Part shown: piece by piece, positions 34,189-44,005 of the stretch
Position numbering within the stretch: the first letter of the stretch is position 1
How the letters are laid out: each line of letters starts with the position of its first letter
Source of the DNA: Ogataea parapolymorpha DL-1
Lineage: Eukaryota > Ascomycota > Pichiomycetes > Pichiales > Pichiaceae
Reading direction: 5' to 3'
Assembly: GCF_000187245.1 (NCBI RefSeq)
Contig: NC_027860.1
Span: 1,451,571-1,515,570 of the forward strand
DNA: 64,000 nt
The notes under the pieces: generated by a model
Database searches by the model: none
The model's input: only the letters and a program-made list of their open reading frames with translations
Told to the model about the DNA's origin: nothing
Program-made: the position numbers and the translations under genes

Positions 34189-35697
34189 TCACCTATTATA
34201 GCAGCTTTCCCAAGCTTCCAGATTAATCTGAATATACTCGCCCAAGTGTTTGTTGTATTCAACTACCAGCTGTGCTAAGCTGGATTTAAACCATTCGTGG
34301 AACTTCACTAGCTGGTCCCATATTTCATCATTAATTTTTCCTAGTTCTTCTTCGAGAATCTCTTGTTGTCTTTCAAGTTGATAAATCTTAAGTCGTAAAT
34401 CGTAAATACGGTTCTTGCGCGTTTGGTCTGGATTGGGGTCCGTGTATTTCAGGATGACATTGTTGATCTTCTTGATGCCAGGTATTTTCCCGTAGAATGG
34501 TTTTTTGGCGTTCACATAAAGAGCAGATTGAAGCTCTGCATCCGTGAGCGGCGCTTCTGCACTGGAGTTACCGGATTGCTCTGAACCAGTTGCCCGCGAC
34601 GCAAGAGCATCAATTCTGGATATCTCCTCTTCCTGTTTCTGATGTTCTTTGTACTTGGCGCGCGAGTCCTGCAACGACTTCTCCACCATTTTGAGTTGCA
34701 CAGCCTTGTTTCTGTTGTACTGGATGATTTTTTTAGCGATCTTGGTGAAGTTCTTGAGTTCAATGAGCTTGTCCAAAAGTCCCAGATTCGTGGCTTCAGA
34801 AAGTTGGTTGGCGTAGATTAGGGTTCTGTCAAACACTCTACCAACGTTTTCAATGGAGTTTGAGTCTTGAATCAGTGACAATGCTTTGAAGGATGATCCG
34901 AGCTCCGTTAGATCGGGAGACATCTCAGTAAAGTGCTTCACTAACCTTTTGTTGGTACGCGAAATGTTATCAAGCACTGTCTCATACTTGGAAAACTTAT
35001 TTTCAAACTTGACAAAGTTTTCAAACTGCTCTTCGCCAGCAAGCTCTGGGAACGAGCCATAATTTGAGGCAGATGGTACTGGAAGGGTGAGGTATATTTG
35101 ATTATCGAGGTTTGAGAGGGCATCAAAAGGCGCCAGCTTGTAGATTGATGTCTTGTAGAGTATTTGATTTTCTTTTAATGCAAGAAAGTCACTAAAGTTG
35201 GTTTCTGGATCAAGAAAACTCAAGAAGTAACGACATTTCTTGACCTGGTCAATCGCCAAGCATCGGTTCAAAAACACGCTGAGCATCCGTTTTCGGTACT
35301 CAACTAGGTTCAATGGGTTATTGTTGCTTGCTGAAGATCCATTCGCGGTTGGAAAATGTGACTCGAGTGACTTAGCAGTAGTGGACGTCAAGTTTGATGC
35401 TAACGTTTGTTTTTCGGGTATCGGAGGGATTAACAACGTGGGGAAGGTCTTAATCAGACACGTACGAAGCATCTCAAACTCACTATATCGTCTTTTGACC
35501 AATAAATGCCCGACTTTTATCGTATACACGATATAACTCTGCAGATGATTATGCGTCTCGTTCGATTTAGAAGCTTCTGTAATGTGCAATTCGAGGCTGG
35601 TGTCGGATTCAAATATTTCGGTCACCCTCGAGGGGACCAGGAAGTCCTTTCTGGTAATAATTGAGGTGGTCGAGTCCACTACTTTCGAATTGTCCAT
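34189..35697 (-). CDS. SNX41: Sorting nexin, SNX41/ATG20 type (PX-BAR)
   Basis: Sorting nexins of this group bind PI3P on endosomes and pair with Snx4/Atg24 for endosome-to-Golgi recycling and selective autophagy. The 502-residue product has a PX domain (about 22-167) with LQSYIVYTIKVGHLLVKRRY, the PI3P-binding RRYSEF motif, the LLIPPIPEKQTL proline loop, and EYRKRMLSVFLNRCL. A helical BAR region follows (about 220-490) with VFDRTLIYANQLSEATNLG, and a C-terminal coiled helix (RIYDLRLKIYQLERQQEILE). A disordered Ser/Asn insert inside the PX domain (about 108-127) is typical of this subgroup. Snx41 and Atg20 are close relatives; I favour SNX41 by general resemblance only. Confidence 0.82.
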   Translation of the reverse strand: MDNSKVVDSTTSIITRKDFLVPSRVTEIFESDTSLELHITEASKSNETHNHLQSYIVYTIKVGHLLVKRRYSEFEMLRTCLIKTFPTLLIPPIPEKQTLASNLTSTTAKSLESHFPTANGSSASNNNPLNLVEYRKRMLSVFLNRCLAIDQVKKCRYFLSFLDPETNFSDFLALKENQILYKTSIYKLAPFDALSNLDNQIYLTLPVPSASNYGSFPELAGEEQFENFVKFENKFSKYETVLDNISRTNKRLVKHFTEMSPDLTELGSSFKALSLIQDSNSIENVGRVFDRTLIYANQLSEATNLGLLDKLIELKNFTKIAKKIIQYNRNKAVQLKMVEKSLQDSRAKYKEHQKQEEEISRIDALASRATGSEQSGNSSAEAPLTDAELQSALYVNAKKPFYGKIPGIKKINNVILKYTDPNPDQTRKNRIYDLRLKIYQLERQQEILEEELGKINDEIWDQLVKFHEWFKSSLAQLVVEYNKHLGEYIQINLEAWESCYNR

Positions 35698-35787
35698 GCT
35701 GTAAGAAGTTTAAATGAAGAAGCCCTATAATTTATTTTGCCATGTATCGAGTCCAAGATTACTTAAGCAGTCAACGAATATATTGTG

Positions 35788-36603
35788 ATGAGACAAGTCT
35801 CGGTTCCTCTCTCTTCTATAGGGAGGATTGCCAAATACCACCTTTATGGGTGCCTTGCGTTTGTGTTAATACTTGGAGAATCGAATGTGGTAGCTAAGAT
35901 CGCCATGGCTGCGTATGTCGGCGTTTACACTATGGTTCTGTTTTGTTATGGACCAATTGTTTATGTCAAATCTTTCCAGTCTGTGCCAGAAACGCGGGGA
36001 GGATTGATCAAGACAGGACTCAATCTGCTACCTTTACTAGTGGAAAAGGCATCACGAGTTCTGATAAGTTGCTTTCAGCTGATATTCCGATTGCTCCATC
36101 TATCGTCTGGCACGAGCACGGTCAACGAGCTGTTGGTTGCCTATGCCATTGTGAGCATCCGGAAAATGATTGCTTTGGTTTGTTGGGCATATATAACACA
36201 GCAGGATGACAACAGCGTTCACATGAAGGCATTTTTGGTGTTCTGTCTGATGAATATCACGCAGAACAGATTTATACTGAAAAACGACATGGCCAAAGGA
36301 GAGCGGGTGGATTGGAAAGAGGGCCTAATAAGTTTTGTGAGCAGACCAACGAGAAACAGCAAACGTGAGGCGGAGAAGTTACATTTTCGCAGAAACACGT
36401 TGTTTGCTGCTAACGCGCTTTTCTCTGTTTCTCTATTCGTCTCCATGTTCAAATACTACTCGCAGTTTCAGGACAATTACTATAAAGTGATGAGCGTCCT
36501 TATCAGATTAATTCTGCTAGTGGACGTGGAGTTTTTGCGCACTATGTGCGACGAATTTGTCGGGCTCGACGTCGTTATGGGTGGTGAGAAGAGTAACGTT
36601 TAG
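35788..36603 (+). CDS. Hypothetical multi-pass membrane protein
   Basis: I do not recognise this 271-residue product. The frame begins with GTG directly before an ATG (35788), which I take as the start. Hydrophobic spans lie at about 12-30, 35-58, 78-100, 112-135 and 208-226, with basic stretches between them (SRPTRNSKREAEKLHFRRN). There is no signal peptide and no known motif. Spacing to its divergent neighbour SNX41 is 90 bp and to its convergent SAS4-like neighbour 21 bp. The conserved-looking amphipathic segments and tight packing suggest a real gene, but function is unknown. Confidence 0.65.
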   Translation: MRQVSVPLSSIGRIAKYHLYGCLAFVLILGESNVVAKIAMAAYVGVYTMVLFCYGPIVYVKSFQSVPETRGGLIKTGLNLLPLLVEKASRVLISCFQLIFRLLHLSSGTSTVNELLVAYAIVSIRKMIALVCWAYITQQDDNSVHMKAFLVFCLMNITQNRFILKNDMAKGERVDWKEGLISFVSRPTRNSKREAEKLHFRRNTLFAANALFSVSLFVSMFKYYSQFQDNYYKVMSVLIRLILLVDVEFLRTMCDEFVGLDVVMGGEKSNV

Positions 36604-36624
36604 TATAGGAAATAGCATGATATA

Positions 36625-37392
36625 TTAACGTCTATGTATTTTAGCGCGACCTAAAGGATCAAACTGCAGGACGATACCATCCAAGAACTTGATCTTGACA
36701 GTGGGCCCGTGATTGCGGATCATGCGGCGTTTCCGGTGTGCTCGAATTTGTTCCAGATCACCATCTGGCTCGTCCCAACGGTCTTTATCCAGCGTTGATT
36801 TGATCTCTCCCTCGAGCTGCTTCACGCGCTCATAGTTTAGAACGAAATGTATCAACTCTTTCACGGTCAACATGAACTTAATGTCCAATTCCATTGGGTC
36901 GTTGACATTATTAATCTTCGTGGTCTCAAGCAAAAACCGCAGTCTATCGTCTTTTTGCTCTGCCTTAGACCCTCCAAGCTTGCCGAGCAGCTCCATACAG
37001 TTTTGATACTCGCGCAAAAGCTTGTTCCTGTCGTCACGGGCAAACCGTTTTTCCTCTTTCTCGCCCCTCTTATGGAAAGCCTCGAATAGCTTCGAGTCCA
37101 GCGGATCCTTGTTGCGATTTACCTGTTTGGTAGGTGGCAATGAATATTGACGCCGGTCTGTCTTCGTTCGTAGGTCCACCAGGTTTAGGGGATACCTCTC
37201 AACGGCGTCTTTGAAATCGTCTAGCTCGGGGTTATGCCGAAGCCGTGCACCGGCCGGCACTTTTGAAACAACGTTCATAGTAAGCTGCTCAGGCACGCCT
37301 GTGGCAAGGTAACTGTCGAAGTTGTACAAATCGGCACTCTCGTGCTTGTCTTCGCCTCCGCGCAGAGACCGTCGGTTAGTCTCATCGCCCAT
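36625..37392 (-). CDS. SAS4-like chromatin protein (SAS acetyltransferase complex subunit)
   Basis: Sas4 is the structural subunit of the SAS histone H4K16 acetyltransferase. The 255-residue product has a Glu/Lys-rich helical centre that resembles the SAS4 domain: FEAFHKRGEKEEKRFARDDR, then LLETTKINNVNDPMELDIKF and MLTVKELIHFVLNYERVK. A basic stretch RAHRKRRMIRNHG and a C-terminal strand-like VKIKFLDGIVLQFDPLG follow. It is about half the length of S. cerevisiae Sas4 (481). The position helps: it is divergent from CDC1, as SAS4 (YDR181C) is from CDC1 (YDR182W) in S. cerevisiae. Without that context I would call it an unrecognised nuclear protein. Confidence 0.6.
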   Translation of the reverse strand: MGDETNRRSLRGGEDKHESADLYNFDSYLATGVPEQLTMNVVSKVPAGARLRHNPELDDFKDAVERYPLNLVDLRTKTDRRQYSLPPTKQVNRNKDPLDSKLFEAFHKRGEKEEKRFARDDRNKLLREYQNCMELLGKLGGSKAEQKDDRLRFLLETTKINNVNDPMELDIKFMLTVKELIHFVLNYERVKQLEGEIKSTLDKDRWDEPDGDLEQIRAHRKRRMIRNHGPTVKIKFLDGIVLQFDPLGRAKIHRR

Positions 37393-37456
37393 ACAATTAC
37401 GTAACCGAGGATGCCATTTTTAAAAAACATTTCAGCTGTGATAAAAAGTGCCCGTC

Positions 37457-38959
37457 ATGTCGAAATTCCGGGGAGTCACCTCCATCGGTATTGGAAACGC
37501 GTATCAGGGGGCTCGAACGAGCATAGACCTACGTCCGAAGCCCACGAAGTCAGCCAATGGCGCGCGATTGCGCTCCAGACAGTTTATCGCGTTCCTGCTT
37601 CTCTGGCTCTTTGTCGTGCACTATTTTGAGAGATGGCAAGTGAGCAGCATGATCAAGTCTTGCCGCTGGAAGAACTGGGAAAAATGGCCTTCAGGTGCCG
37701 ATCCACATCACCTGGTTGTTGTCGGAGACCCTCAATTGGTGGATAATTTCTCATACCCTACAAGAAACAGGTTATTGTTATATTTAACGCAGCGGCTTAG
37801 CGACAACTACTTACATCGAAACCACAGGCTTTACCACCAGATCCTCAGTCCAGACACCACACTCTTTGTTGGGGACCTCTTTGATGGCGGTCGTGAGTGG
37901 GCTAACCCAGTTTGGTACGGAGAATACTCTCGCTTCCATAAAGTTTTTGATCCTGTTGAATCAACAAGAACATTGGCTCAAATTCCAGGAAACCACGATA
38001 TCGGTTTTGGAAATGGAGTCAACATTGCCGTACTCAACCGGTTCAGAACATTTTTCGGCAACCCTAACGACTACCTGATTTTGGGAAATCATAGTCTCGT
38101 CCTTTTGGATACTATTTCTTTATCCTCAACAGAGCATCCGGAGGTGAATAAAGACCCCACAGGATTTCTGGCGGCCCTGAGCCAAGACAATCACCATGCA
38201 AAACAGTATCCTCGAGTTCTTGTCAGCCATGTGCCGCTTTACAGGTTTACAGAATCTCAAACGTGCGGTCCATTGCGCGAGTCGAAGAAACGGTTTCCAG
38301 TGATGCGTGGGAAGCAGTACCAGACAGTAATTGAGTATGAGCTAAGTCAGCGCATTTTGAACTCCATCAAACCAAAACTCATTCTTTCTGGAGATGATCA
38401 CGATTACTGCCACGTTCGTCATCCATTGGCAAACACAGGAGCAGTTCGCTCGGTGGCCGGCGAGGCATTCACAGACGAGATCACCGTCAAGTCATCTGCC
38501 ATGACTGGAGGAATAAAGAGACCTGCCATCCAACTGCTTTCGCTGTATAACCCGCTAGACGGCGTTGCTGATCCTGACTTTGTTCTCGAGGAAACAGGAT
38601 CCTTGGTGGTGACTCACGATACGTTGCGATCGAGGCTATGCTATCTTCCAGACCCTTATCAGGGCCTTCGATGGTACGGATTTGTGATTCTACTAATGAC
38701 CGCTTCGTTTGTGATGGTCTATATGTACCCGGACACTACGACAAAACTGAATAGCCGCCTTAGAGATCGTTTAGGAGTTATCAAGCCGCTCTACGAGGAC
38801 GACTTAATGAAGAGACAGTCATTGAAAATGTCTTTGATGGACTTTCTGCTGGATTGGAACGTCCCCGAAAGACGCAGCTGGAGGCTGTGCGTGCTGCACG
38901 TAACGCTTAGTGTCGCCATTTACGTATGTATCTTAGACAGGTACCATAGTTCTATATAG
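37457..38959 (+). CDS. CDC1: CDC1-like metallophosphoesterase (GPI-anchor remodelling)
   Basis: Cdc1 is an ER/Golgi manganese-dependent phosphoesterase that removes ethanolamine phosphate from GPI anchors. The frame opens at GTG three codons before the ATG at 37457; from the ATG there are 500 residues (491 in S. cerevisiae). There is a cytosolic basic tail and an anchor near 42-58 (FIAFLLLWLFVVHYF). The calcineurin-like motifs appear in order: VVVGDPQLVD, FVGDLFDGGREW, IPGNHDIGFG, VLVSHVPLYRF and LILSGDDHDYCHVRH. Two C-terminal hydrophobic spans follow (YGFVILLMTASFVMVYMY and LHVTLSVAIYVCIL). The paralogue TED1 is the alternative; the SAS4-like neighbour favours CDC1. Confidence 0.88.
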   Translation: MSKFRGVTSIGIGNAYQGARTSIDLRPKPTKSANGARLRSRQFIAFLLLWLFVVHYFERWQVSSMIKSCRWKNWEKWPSGADPHHLVVVGDPQLVDNFSYPTRNRLLLYLTQRLSDNYLHRNHRLYHQILSPDTTLFVGDLFDGGREWANPVWYGEYSRFHKVFDPVESTRTLAQIPGNHDIGFGNGVNIAVLNRFRTFFGNPNDYLILGNHSLVLLDTISLSSTEHPEVNKDPTGFLAALSQDNHHAKQYPRVLVSHVPLYRFTESQTCGPLRESKKRFPVMRGKQYQTVIEYELSQRILNSIKPKLILSGDDHDYCHVRHPLANTGAVRSVAGEAFTDEITVKSSAMTGGIKRPAIQLLSLYNPLDGVADPDFVLEETGSLVVTHDTLRSRLCYLPDPYQGLRWYGFVILLMTASFVMVYMYPDTTTKLNSRLRDRLGVIKPLYEDDLMKRQSLKMSLMDFLLDWNVPERRSWRLCVLHVTLSVAIYVCILDRYHSSI

Positions 38960-39015
38960 CATAATCGACGCGACGATAATTGGGATCAAAATAAATTGAA
39001 TTTATTTGTGCCCCT

Positions 39016-41634
39016 ATGAATGCGGTCGACATGCCAGGCTGGCCTAGCCCGCCGACGAAGGTGATACCCGCCAATATTGTTCACACAATTGCAGTGAATA
39101 TTAGCAACTTTCGGGACTTGCTAAACTTTAGCTTAGTTAATAAGTCCTGTTACAATGAGATTATAAATGACAGTAAGTTGTGGATAGGGTATCTGAAAAC
39201 CATACACTGCTGGAAAAGGCCGGCCAGTCAGGGAAGCGCAAATGGGAAAACGAAAACTCGAAGGGCCTTTGGAGATACTTCCATGCTCATTGACGAGGAA
39301 TTGACACCTATAAATTGTGTATCAAAAAGCGTCTCAGATCCAAATCTAGCCCGCTTGGAGTTCATCAAAATCTACGAGATCATGGCGCCCATATCTAACG
39401 ATTTACTAGTGAAGAACTACTCCAATTTTCAGTCGCTTGCGGTGTTCAAAGAATTCAATGACCCATTTGACCAATCCATGCTCTTTGCTGGTTTGGGCAA
39501 ATTCATACAAATATACAGGCATGAGGACAGATATAGGAATATGGTCATCAGACTCAATACGATTTTGGACCTGTTTGTTACATCAGTGATTCGAGAAATT
39601 GAGATACGGTTGAAACAAGAAGACTTCAAGGAGGCACGCAAATTGATCAGTGCACTTGACAATTTAAATCTGGATATTGGCGACATCGAGGTGGACAGCT
39701 TGGAAGCTCTACTGGAGTTTTTTCTTGACAGGTATGTCAATTCATACTCATTTTTGTCATCCAAAGACACGGTGGATCGTGTTCTCAAGAGGGCCACATA
39801 CAAGGCCCGTGGGGTCGTGAAAGGACATTACCTGGATTTTGTAGAAGTCGACAACATCTTTAATCAAGTTGCAAGCTTACTGAACAGTCAATTGAATGAA
39901 ATTGATCGAATATTTGATACCAATGCCGATGAAGTACCCATCGTGTTGAAGCTGATGGAGACGTTTCTTGGAAACTACTTTATTGGAGGACTGGTTGAAA
40001 AACTGATTAATCGGGCAAAGCATATTGATGGTCTTGATGAGCCAGTAGATTTGGAGCCAGAGCCAGAAGACGAAAAAATCGACCCACCTCATGTCAACAT
40101 CATGAACGAGAACTCGCTCTACTTCCAGTGCGTTCCTTTTTTGCATCATAAGCTCCTGACAACCTTTGAAAACTTGAACTATCCGCAAAGCTCAATGGAC
40201 TCAACGGACGAGGCCACAAAGATGGATTATTATCCGGTGATCATTGGATTTATCAACTTCTACTATGAACCCCATTTGGTGGAGTTTTCCGATCAGCTAC
40301 CAAAACAATGCCACCAATCTCTCGTACACCTAATAGACACCTGGGAGCTTAACAAAGTTGAAAATGAGAAAATGCTGGAACAAGAAATACTCAAATTTGT
40401 GGATGATTCCTCAGAAGCACAAACAAACCACACATTCGACATTTTCAGCAGTTTCACTAATATATTCAGACTCAAAGGAGCTAAGAAAACAGAGAAAGAG
40501 GAGATTGAGAATGAGACGAAACTGACAAAGTTTGCAGCTAAGCTACAAATTTTGACCACCAATGTTCAAAACATTAAATCGCTGGTTAGCATGGACTTGA
40601 CGGTTCTAATTCTACAGCATGTCAAAAACAGCTACGACCTATTACTTGGACTGACAAAAAACTCGGCCACTTCTGAAATAAAAGCCAGTATTTACAAAGT
40701 GTGTCAGGACATATTCATAGACATGCTTTCAACGTTGATTGACCGCCATATAAAAAGCGGATTCCAAGAGGCACTGACTCGATTAAAAGAGTATAACCCA
40801 GCAGAGTTGGAGGTTAATGTAGACTACAAAGTGGAGCCGCTAACAAACTTCATTGAACTTGTTAATGTTGGAGACCTAATTTTACAAATGATCAACATTT
40901 TCTATAACGAAGAGCTAGTGAAGAATGAGATTGTGAAAACAAAACCGCAGAAAAGCAGAGATTTTTTGTCTTCCAATCAGTGCGAAAAAACGATATCCAA
41001 GCTCGAAATGATGCTTGACACATACGTCGCTGATGGACTGGATATCAGCATTGGCGTCATCATGAATGAGGTTAATTTGTGCATTCTTAGGTCCCAGGTG
41101 AATGAGGGAACTTACAATTTGGTGAACATGGAGCAAATGGGGATCAAAAATGGGCAGCCAAGTGTTTACGTCAAACAAACTGTTACCATACTGGAATCAC
41201 ACTTTAAAATGTTATCGGAATCTATTGATAAATCCATATTGGACATATTTAAAGAGGAGATTGGCGAGAGGTTTATTGCGACGTTCATAAAGCTTCTGAC
41301 CAAGAAACTGAACATTTCAACCATAGGTGCGATCCAGTTCATCACCGATATCAACTATCTGTACGACTTCTTCGTGAAGTACAAAATTAAGCAAACGGTG
41401 CAGTACCTGGTGGCTTTCAAAGAAATCAGCCAGCTGTTTTTGATTGAATGCGATGATAAAAAGAAATGCAAGGATCTTGGTAAGCTAGTGATAGACCTTG
41501 GACGAGACAACGGTATCTTTAGTCCGGAAGAGGTATATTCCTTTGTGAGTCGCCGCAGTGATTGGGTCAGCATCAAACGATCGGTGGACAAAATCATGTA
41601 TGGTTTTGGGCCCGACGATTGCACAATTGTATAA
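39016..41634 (+). CDS. RCY1: RCY1, F-box protein of endocytic recycling
   Basis: Rcy1 binds Skp1 and the Ypt31/32 GTPases and is needed for recycling of membrane proteins such as Snc1. The 872-residue product begins with an F-box (about 20-60: IPANIVHTIAVNISNFRDLL, FSLVNKSCYNEI, SKLWIGYLK). A long Sec10/exocyst-like helical body follows. The protein ends in CTIV, a CaaX prenylation box at the same place as in S. cerevisiae Rcy1 (which ends CCIM). The length is close to the 840 of S. cerevisiae. It is convergent with the Zn-cluster gene with only 6 bp between stop codons. Confidence 0.92.
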   Translation: MNAVDMPGWPSPPTKVIPANIVHTIAVNISNFRDLLNFSLVNKSCYNEIINDSKLWIGYLKTIHCWKRPASQGSANGKTKTRRAFGDTSMLIDEELTPINCVSKSVSDPNLARLEFIKIYEIMAPISNDLLVKNYSNFQSLAVFKEFNDPFDQSMLFAGLGKFIQIYRHEDRYRNMVIRLNTILDLFVTSVIREIEIRLKQEDFKEARKLISALDNLNLDIGDIEVDSLEALLEFFLDRYVNSYSFLSSKDTVDRVLKRATYKARGVVKGHYLDFVEVDNIFNQVASLLNSQLNEIDRIFDTNADEVPIVLKLMETFLGNYFIGGLVEKLINRAKHIDGLDEPVDLEPEPEDEKIDPPHVNIMNENSLYFQCVPFLHHKLLTTFENLNYPQSSMDSTDEATKMDYYPVIIGFINFYYEPHLVEFSDQLPKQCHQSLVHLIDTWELNKVENEKMLEQEILKFVDDSSEAQTNHTFDIFSSFTNIFRLKGAKKTEKEEIENETKLTKFAAKLQILTTNVQNIKSLVSMDLTVLILQHVKNSYDLLLGLTKNSATSEIKASIYKVCQDIFIDMLSTLIDRHIKSGFQEALTRLKEYNPAELEVNVDYKVEPLTNFIELVNVGDLILQMINIFYNEELVKNEIVKTKPQKSRDFLSSNQCEKTISKLEMMLDTYVADGLDISIGVIMNEVNLCILRSQVNEGTYNLVNMEQMGIKNGQPSVYVKQTVTILESHFKMLSESIDKSILDIFKEEIGERFIATFIKLLTKKLNISTIGAIQFITDINYLYDFFVKYKIKQTVQYLVAFKEISQLFLIECDDKKKCKDLGKLVIDLGRDNGIFSPEEVYSFVSRRSDWVSIKRSVDKIMYGFGPDDCTIV

Positions 41635-41640
41635 ATAGTG

Positions 41641-43443
41641 TTAAAGCATCTCATTAAGAGTATCTGTTTCATCTTCCAGTCTCAAAAACACGTCGACAAC
41701 GTCGAAAGGCTTTGGTTTCTCTGGGTTGCTCAAATCCAAGTTCTTGAGCTGCTGGAACAAGCGGTATTCAGCGTCCATCACGTAGGGATCCTCAGTATCT
41801 GGGTTCTGTTCGTCATTCAGCGTTGGGTAAAGGCCTTGCAAAAGCTTGGTTGCAAACGAGTATGTTTGGTAATACAGAGACCCGTGAGAAACGGTTGTGG
41901 TTTGGTAATGGACGATCGACATTATCAGCTCTGAGGAGTTTTCAAGCTCCCGCGTTGACGAGAGCTTTTTAAACATTTTCACAAACATCTCCAAAGCGGC
42001 TTGTTCCTCTTTAGTGCAAGAGCTATAAGGCGTTGTGCTGAGGCGAAGAGTCAAGAGTGTAGCAAAATCCAAAGCGATCTTAATAAATATTGGGGACTGT
42101 TCGACATCCACCCCCACCAGTTGGTCCACCAGTTCGCGACAACGGGATATCAGGGCAGAGTATTGGATAGCTTTGTCTGCCAGTTCTTTTGCAGGCTCTA
42201 GAAGAGTTAGAGTTAGATGAATCACAGACAATAAAGAGCGAAGGGACTGATATTCTGGCGATGCTATTGAGCTCAACTGGTGCTTCCAGGAAGACAGGGA
42301 GCTTTGGATCAGATTGTCCTTTGCTGCGTTTTCCTTGTCAATGTCGAAAACAAGACTGTTCAGCATCTTTGAGAAATAGAGCGTGATGTTCACCAGCTCT
42401 CCAGTATACGAGCTCTGATTTTTCTTAAGCTCCAACAGCCTGTCTGACGAGGTCGACCATTGTTTCCCCAGTCTGAAGCTATGTAGAGTTCCAAGCACAA
42501 AAATCAAACACCAGATATTCTGCGAGTGAGTGGAGGATAATTTCGAGTGCGGGGAATAATCTTTGTTGAGCTCGTGCTGGACAGCAATCTCTCTCGCACG
42601 CTGGAGAAGAGAGTAGATGTCGAAATTGTGTTTCTGAGGAAAAGATGCCAACAGTACAATAGCCTGAATGGAATAAATATCGGTGGAGCCCTGCAACTGC
42701 TGTTTCAAATAGCCAACAATGTCTGCATCTTTGGACACAAGATAGGCGACTGTCCAAAAGAGAAGTGGCGACTGATGGTGCAGCTGAGTTGGCGAGGATA
42801 TGTGGTGCATGATAGGCACTTTTGCCAGGTAGCATGTGTTGAACATGCTGAACCAGGACTGGATAGTGGCGGCAGGATAGTCCTTGCTACCAAGACTAAA
42901 GCAAGGGGACTCATCGAAAGAGTATTCGTCATCCGAAGGGACCGGCGAACATGAGTCGATGGAAAGCGACTTACAGCTCTCGTCGCAAGAAGGAGTATGC
43001 GAAGACATGGGAGAGGGGTAAGCAGAGATAGACTCTAGATTGAAAAGCCCGTCTACCTTGATTCCTCTTTCCTGGCAAATGTTTTGAAGTAAACGATCCT
43101 GCAACATCAACATGTCCACCAGGGCCTTCATGTCCTCAATGCTATCTGCGATGTTCTTGATGATTGTGGAGCGCTGGACATGGACGACAGTTTCAATGTG
43201 GCAATCGTGGCCCCGCCGGGAGCAGGCAGAGCACGGGTTTGGGCGCGTTTCGCTGAGATTGCATTTGATTTTGTGTTTGCGACACCTTGCACAAGACTTC
43301 AGGAAGCGGAGCTTGGGCTGGCCTTTTGTAGCACCCTGAGGGTTGTTGAACACCGTCGTGGGCTTGGGAGCGGCCCGCTGCTGGCGCTTTTTCATGGTGT
43401 TGGGCAAAAGCGTCACCAATTTCCGTTTGCAAGGTTCAGACAT
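41641..43443 (-). CDS. Zn(II)2Cys6 fungal transcription factor
   Basis: The 600-residue product has a basic N-terminus and a Zn2Cys6 cluster at residues 51-81. Cysteines are C51, C54, C61, C71, C74 and C81 (spacing 2-6-9-2-6), in CARCRKHKIKCNLSETRPNP then CSACSRRGHDC. A coiled-coil-like helix follows at about 95-130 (IIKNIADSIEDMKALVDMLM), the usual dimerisation element. The middle and C-terminal parts are helical, with an acidic end. The cluster sequence resembles Leu3- and War1-type factors, but I cannot name an orthologue. The upstream region has CGG/CCG palindromes that could be its own or another factor's sites. Confidence 0.88.
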   Translation of the reverse strand: MSEPCKRKLVTLLPNTMKKRQQRAAPKPTTVFNNPQGATKGQPKLRFLKSCARCRKHKIKCNLSETRPNPCSACSRRGHDCHIETVVHVQRSTIIKNIADSIEDMKALVDMLMLQDRLLQNICQERGIKVDGLFNLESISAYPSPMSSHTPSCDESCKSLSIDSCSPVPSDDEYSFDESPCFSLGSKDYPAATIQSWFSMFNTCYLAKVPIMHHISSPTQLHHQSPLLFWTVAYLVSKDADIVGYLKQQLQGSTDIYSIQAIVLLASFPQKHNFDIYSLLQRAREIAVQHELNKDYSPHSKLSSTHSQNIWCLIFVLGTLHSFRLGKQWSTSSDRLLELKKNQSSYTGELVNITLYFSKMLNSLVFDIDKENAAKDNLIQSSLSSWKHQLSSIASPEYQSLRSLLSVIHLTLTLLEPAKELADKAIQYSALISRCRELVDQLVGVDVEQSPIFIKIALDFATLLTLRLSTTPYSSCTKEEQAALEMFVKMFKKLSSTRELENSSELIMSIVHYQTTTVSHGSLYYQTYSFATKLLQGLYPTLNDEQNPDTEDPYVMDAEYRLFQQLKNLDLSNPEKPKPFDVVDVFLRLEDETDTLNEML

Positions 43444-44005
43444 TGGTGTCGAAAAAGTGCAAGGAGATTGCTTTTAACTACAACAAGGTCCACATGCAAG
43501 GTATGCAGATAATCCGGGGAAAATTAGGTGCCGGGGTGTCATCTCCGAGCCCGGTTGGGGGTGGCAAGGAGGAGTCCGGGAAAAATGGGGTGAGCTCCAC
43601 AAGGCAGCCAGGGTGTGTTGTTGCATATCTCAGTGCAACCTAGGCATTTGAGCCGGGAAGTACAAGTCATTTGAGGTGAAAGACGGCGCTCTCTGAAAGC
43701 TTATTATGCCTCTGGAAAAAGAATTCAACATCTCTAGCCAATGCCGTGGTCGGTTTTACAAATCTTTTCATGTTGATGCGCGTGTAATGCATTCTTATTG
43801 TTAAGCGTATTGTATAGTGTGTCGGAATCCGAGAATCCGGATTCTACTCACTCCGAGGCATTTATACATCTTAGCACCCTGGGGTGCATAACCAGACCTG
43901 ATGGCTGTACGTAACAGCTGGCATTGGTTAATTGTTAATTCCTCATTGGCTAATTCCAGCAACTTTACATAATTCATTTTACAAAATTTTCTCGCGTACC
44001 TTATT
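43444..44005. promoter_or_regulatory. Divergent promoter of the Zn-cluster gene and RAD33
   Basis: This 562-bp gap holds no supported gene. A G/C-rich half near the Zn-cluster gene (43515-43600) has several CCGG and GGGG motifs. In the middle are CGG-N3-CCG at 43823-43831 and the adjoining perfect 12-bp palindrome GAATCCGGATTC at 43833-43844, both fitting Zn2Cys6 dimer sites. The RAD33 side is AT-rich. Confidence 0.45.

Noticed and set aside
43443..43643. 66-codon + strand ORF upstream of the Zn-cluster gene
   Set aside because: It starts from a non-ATG codon and is Gly/Ser-rich because of the G-rich promoter.
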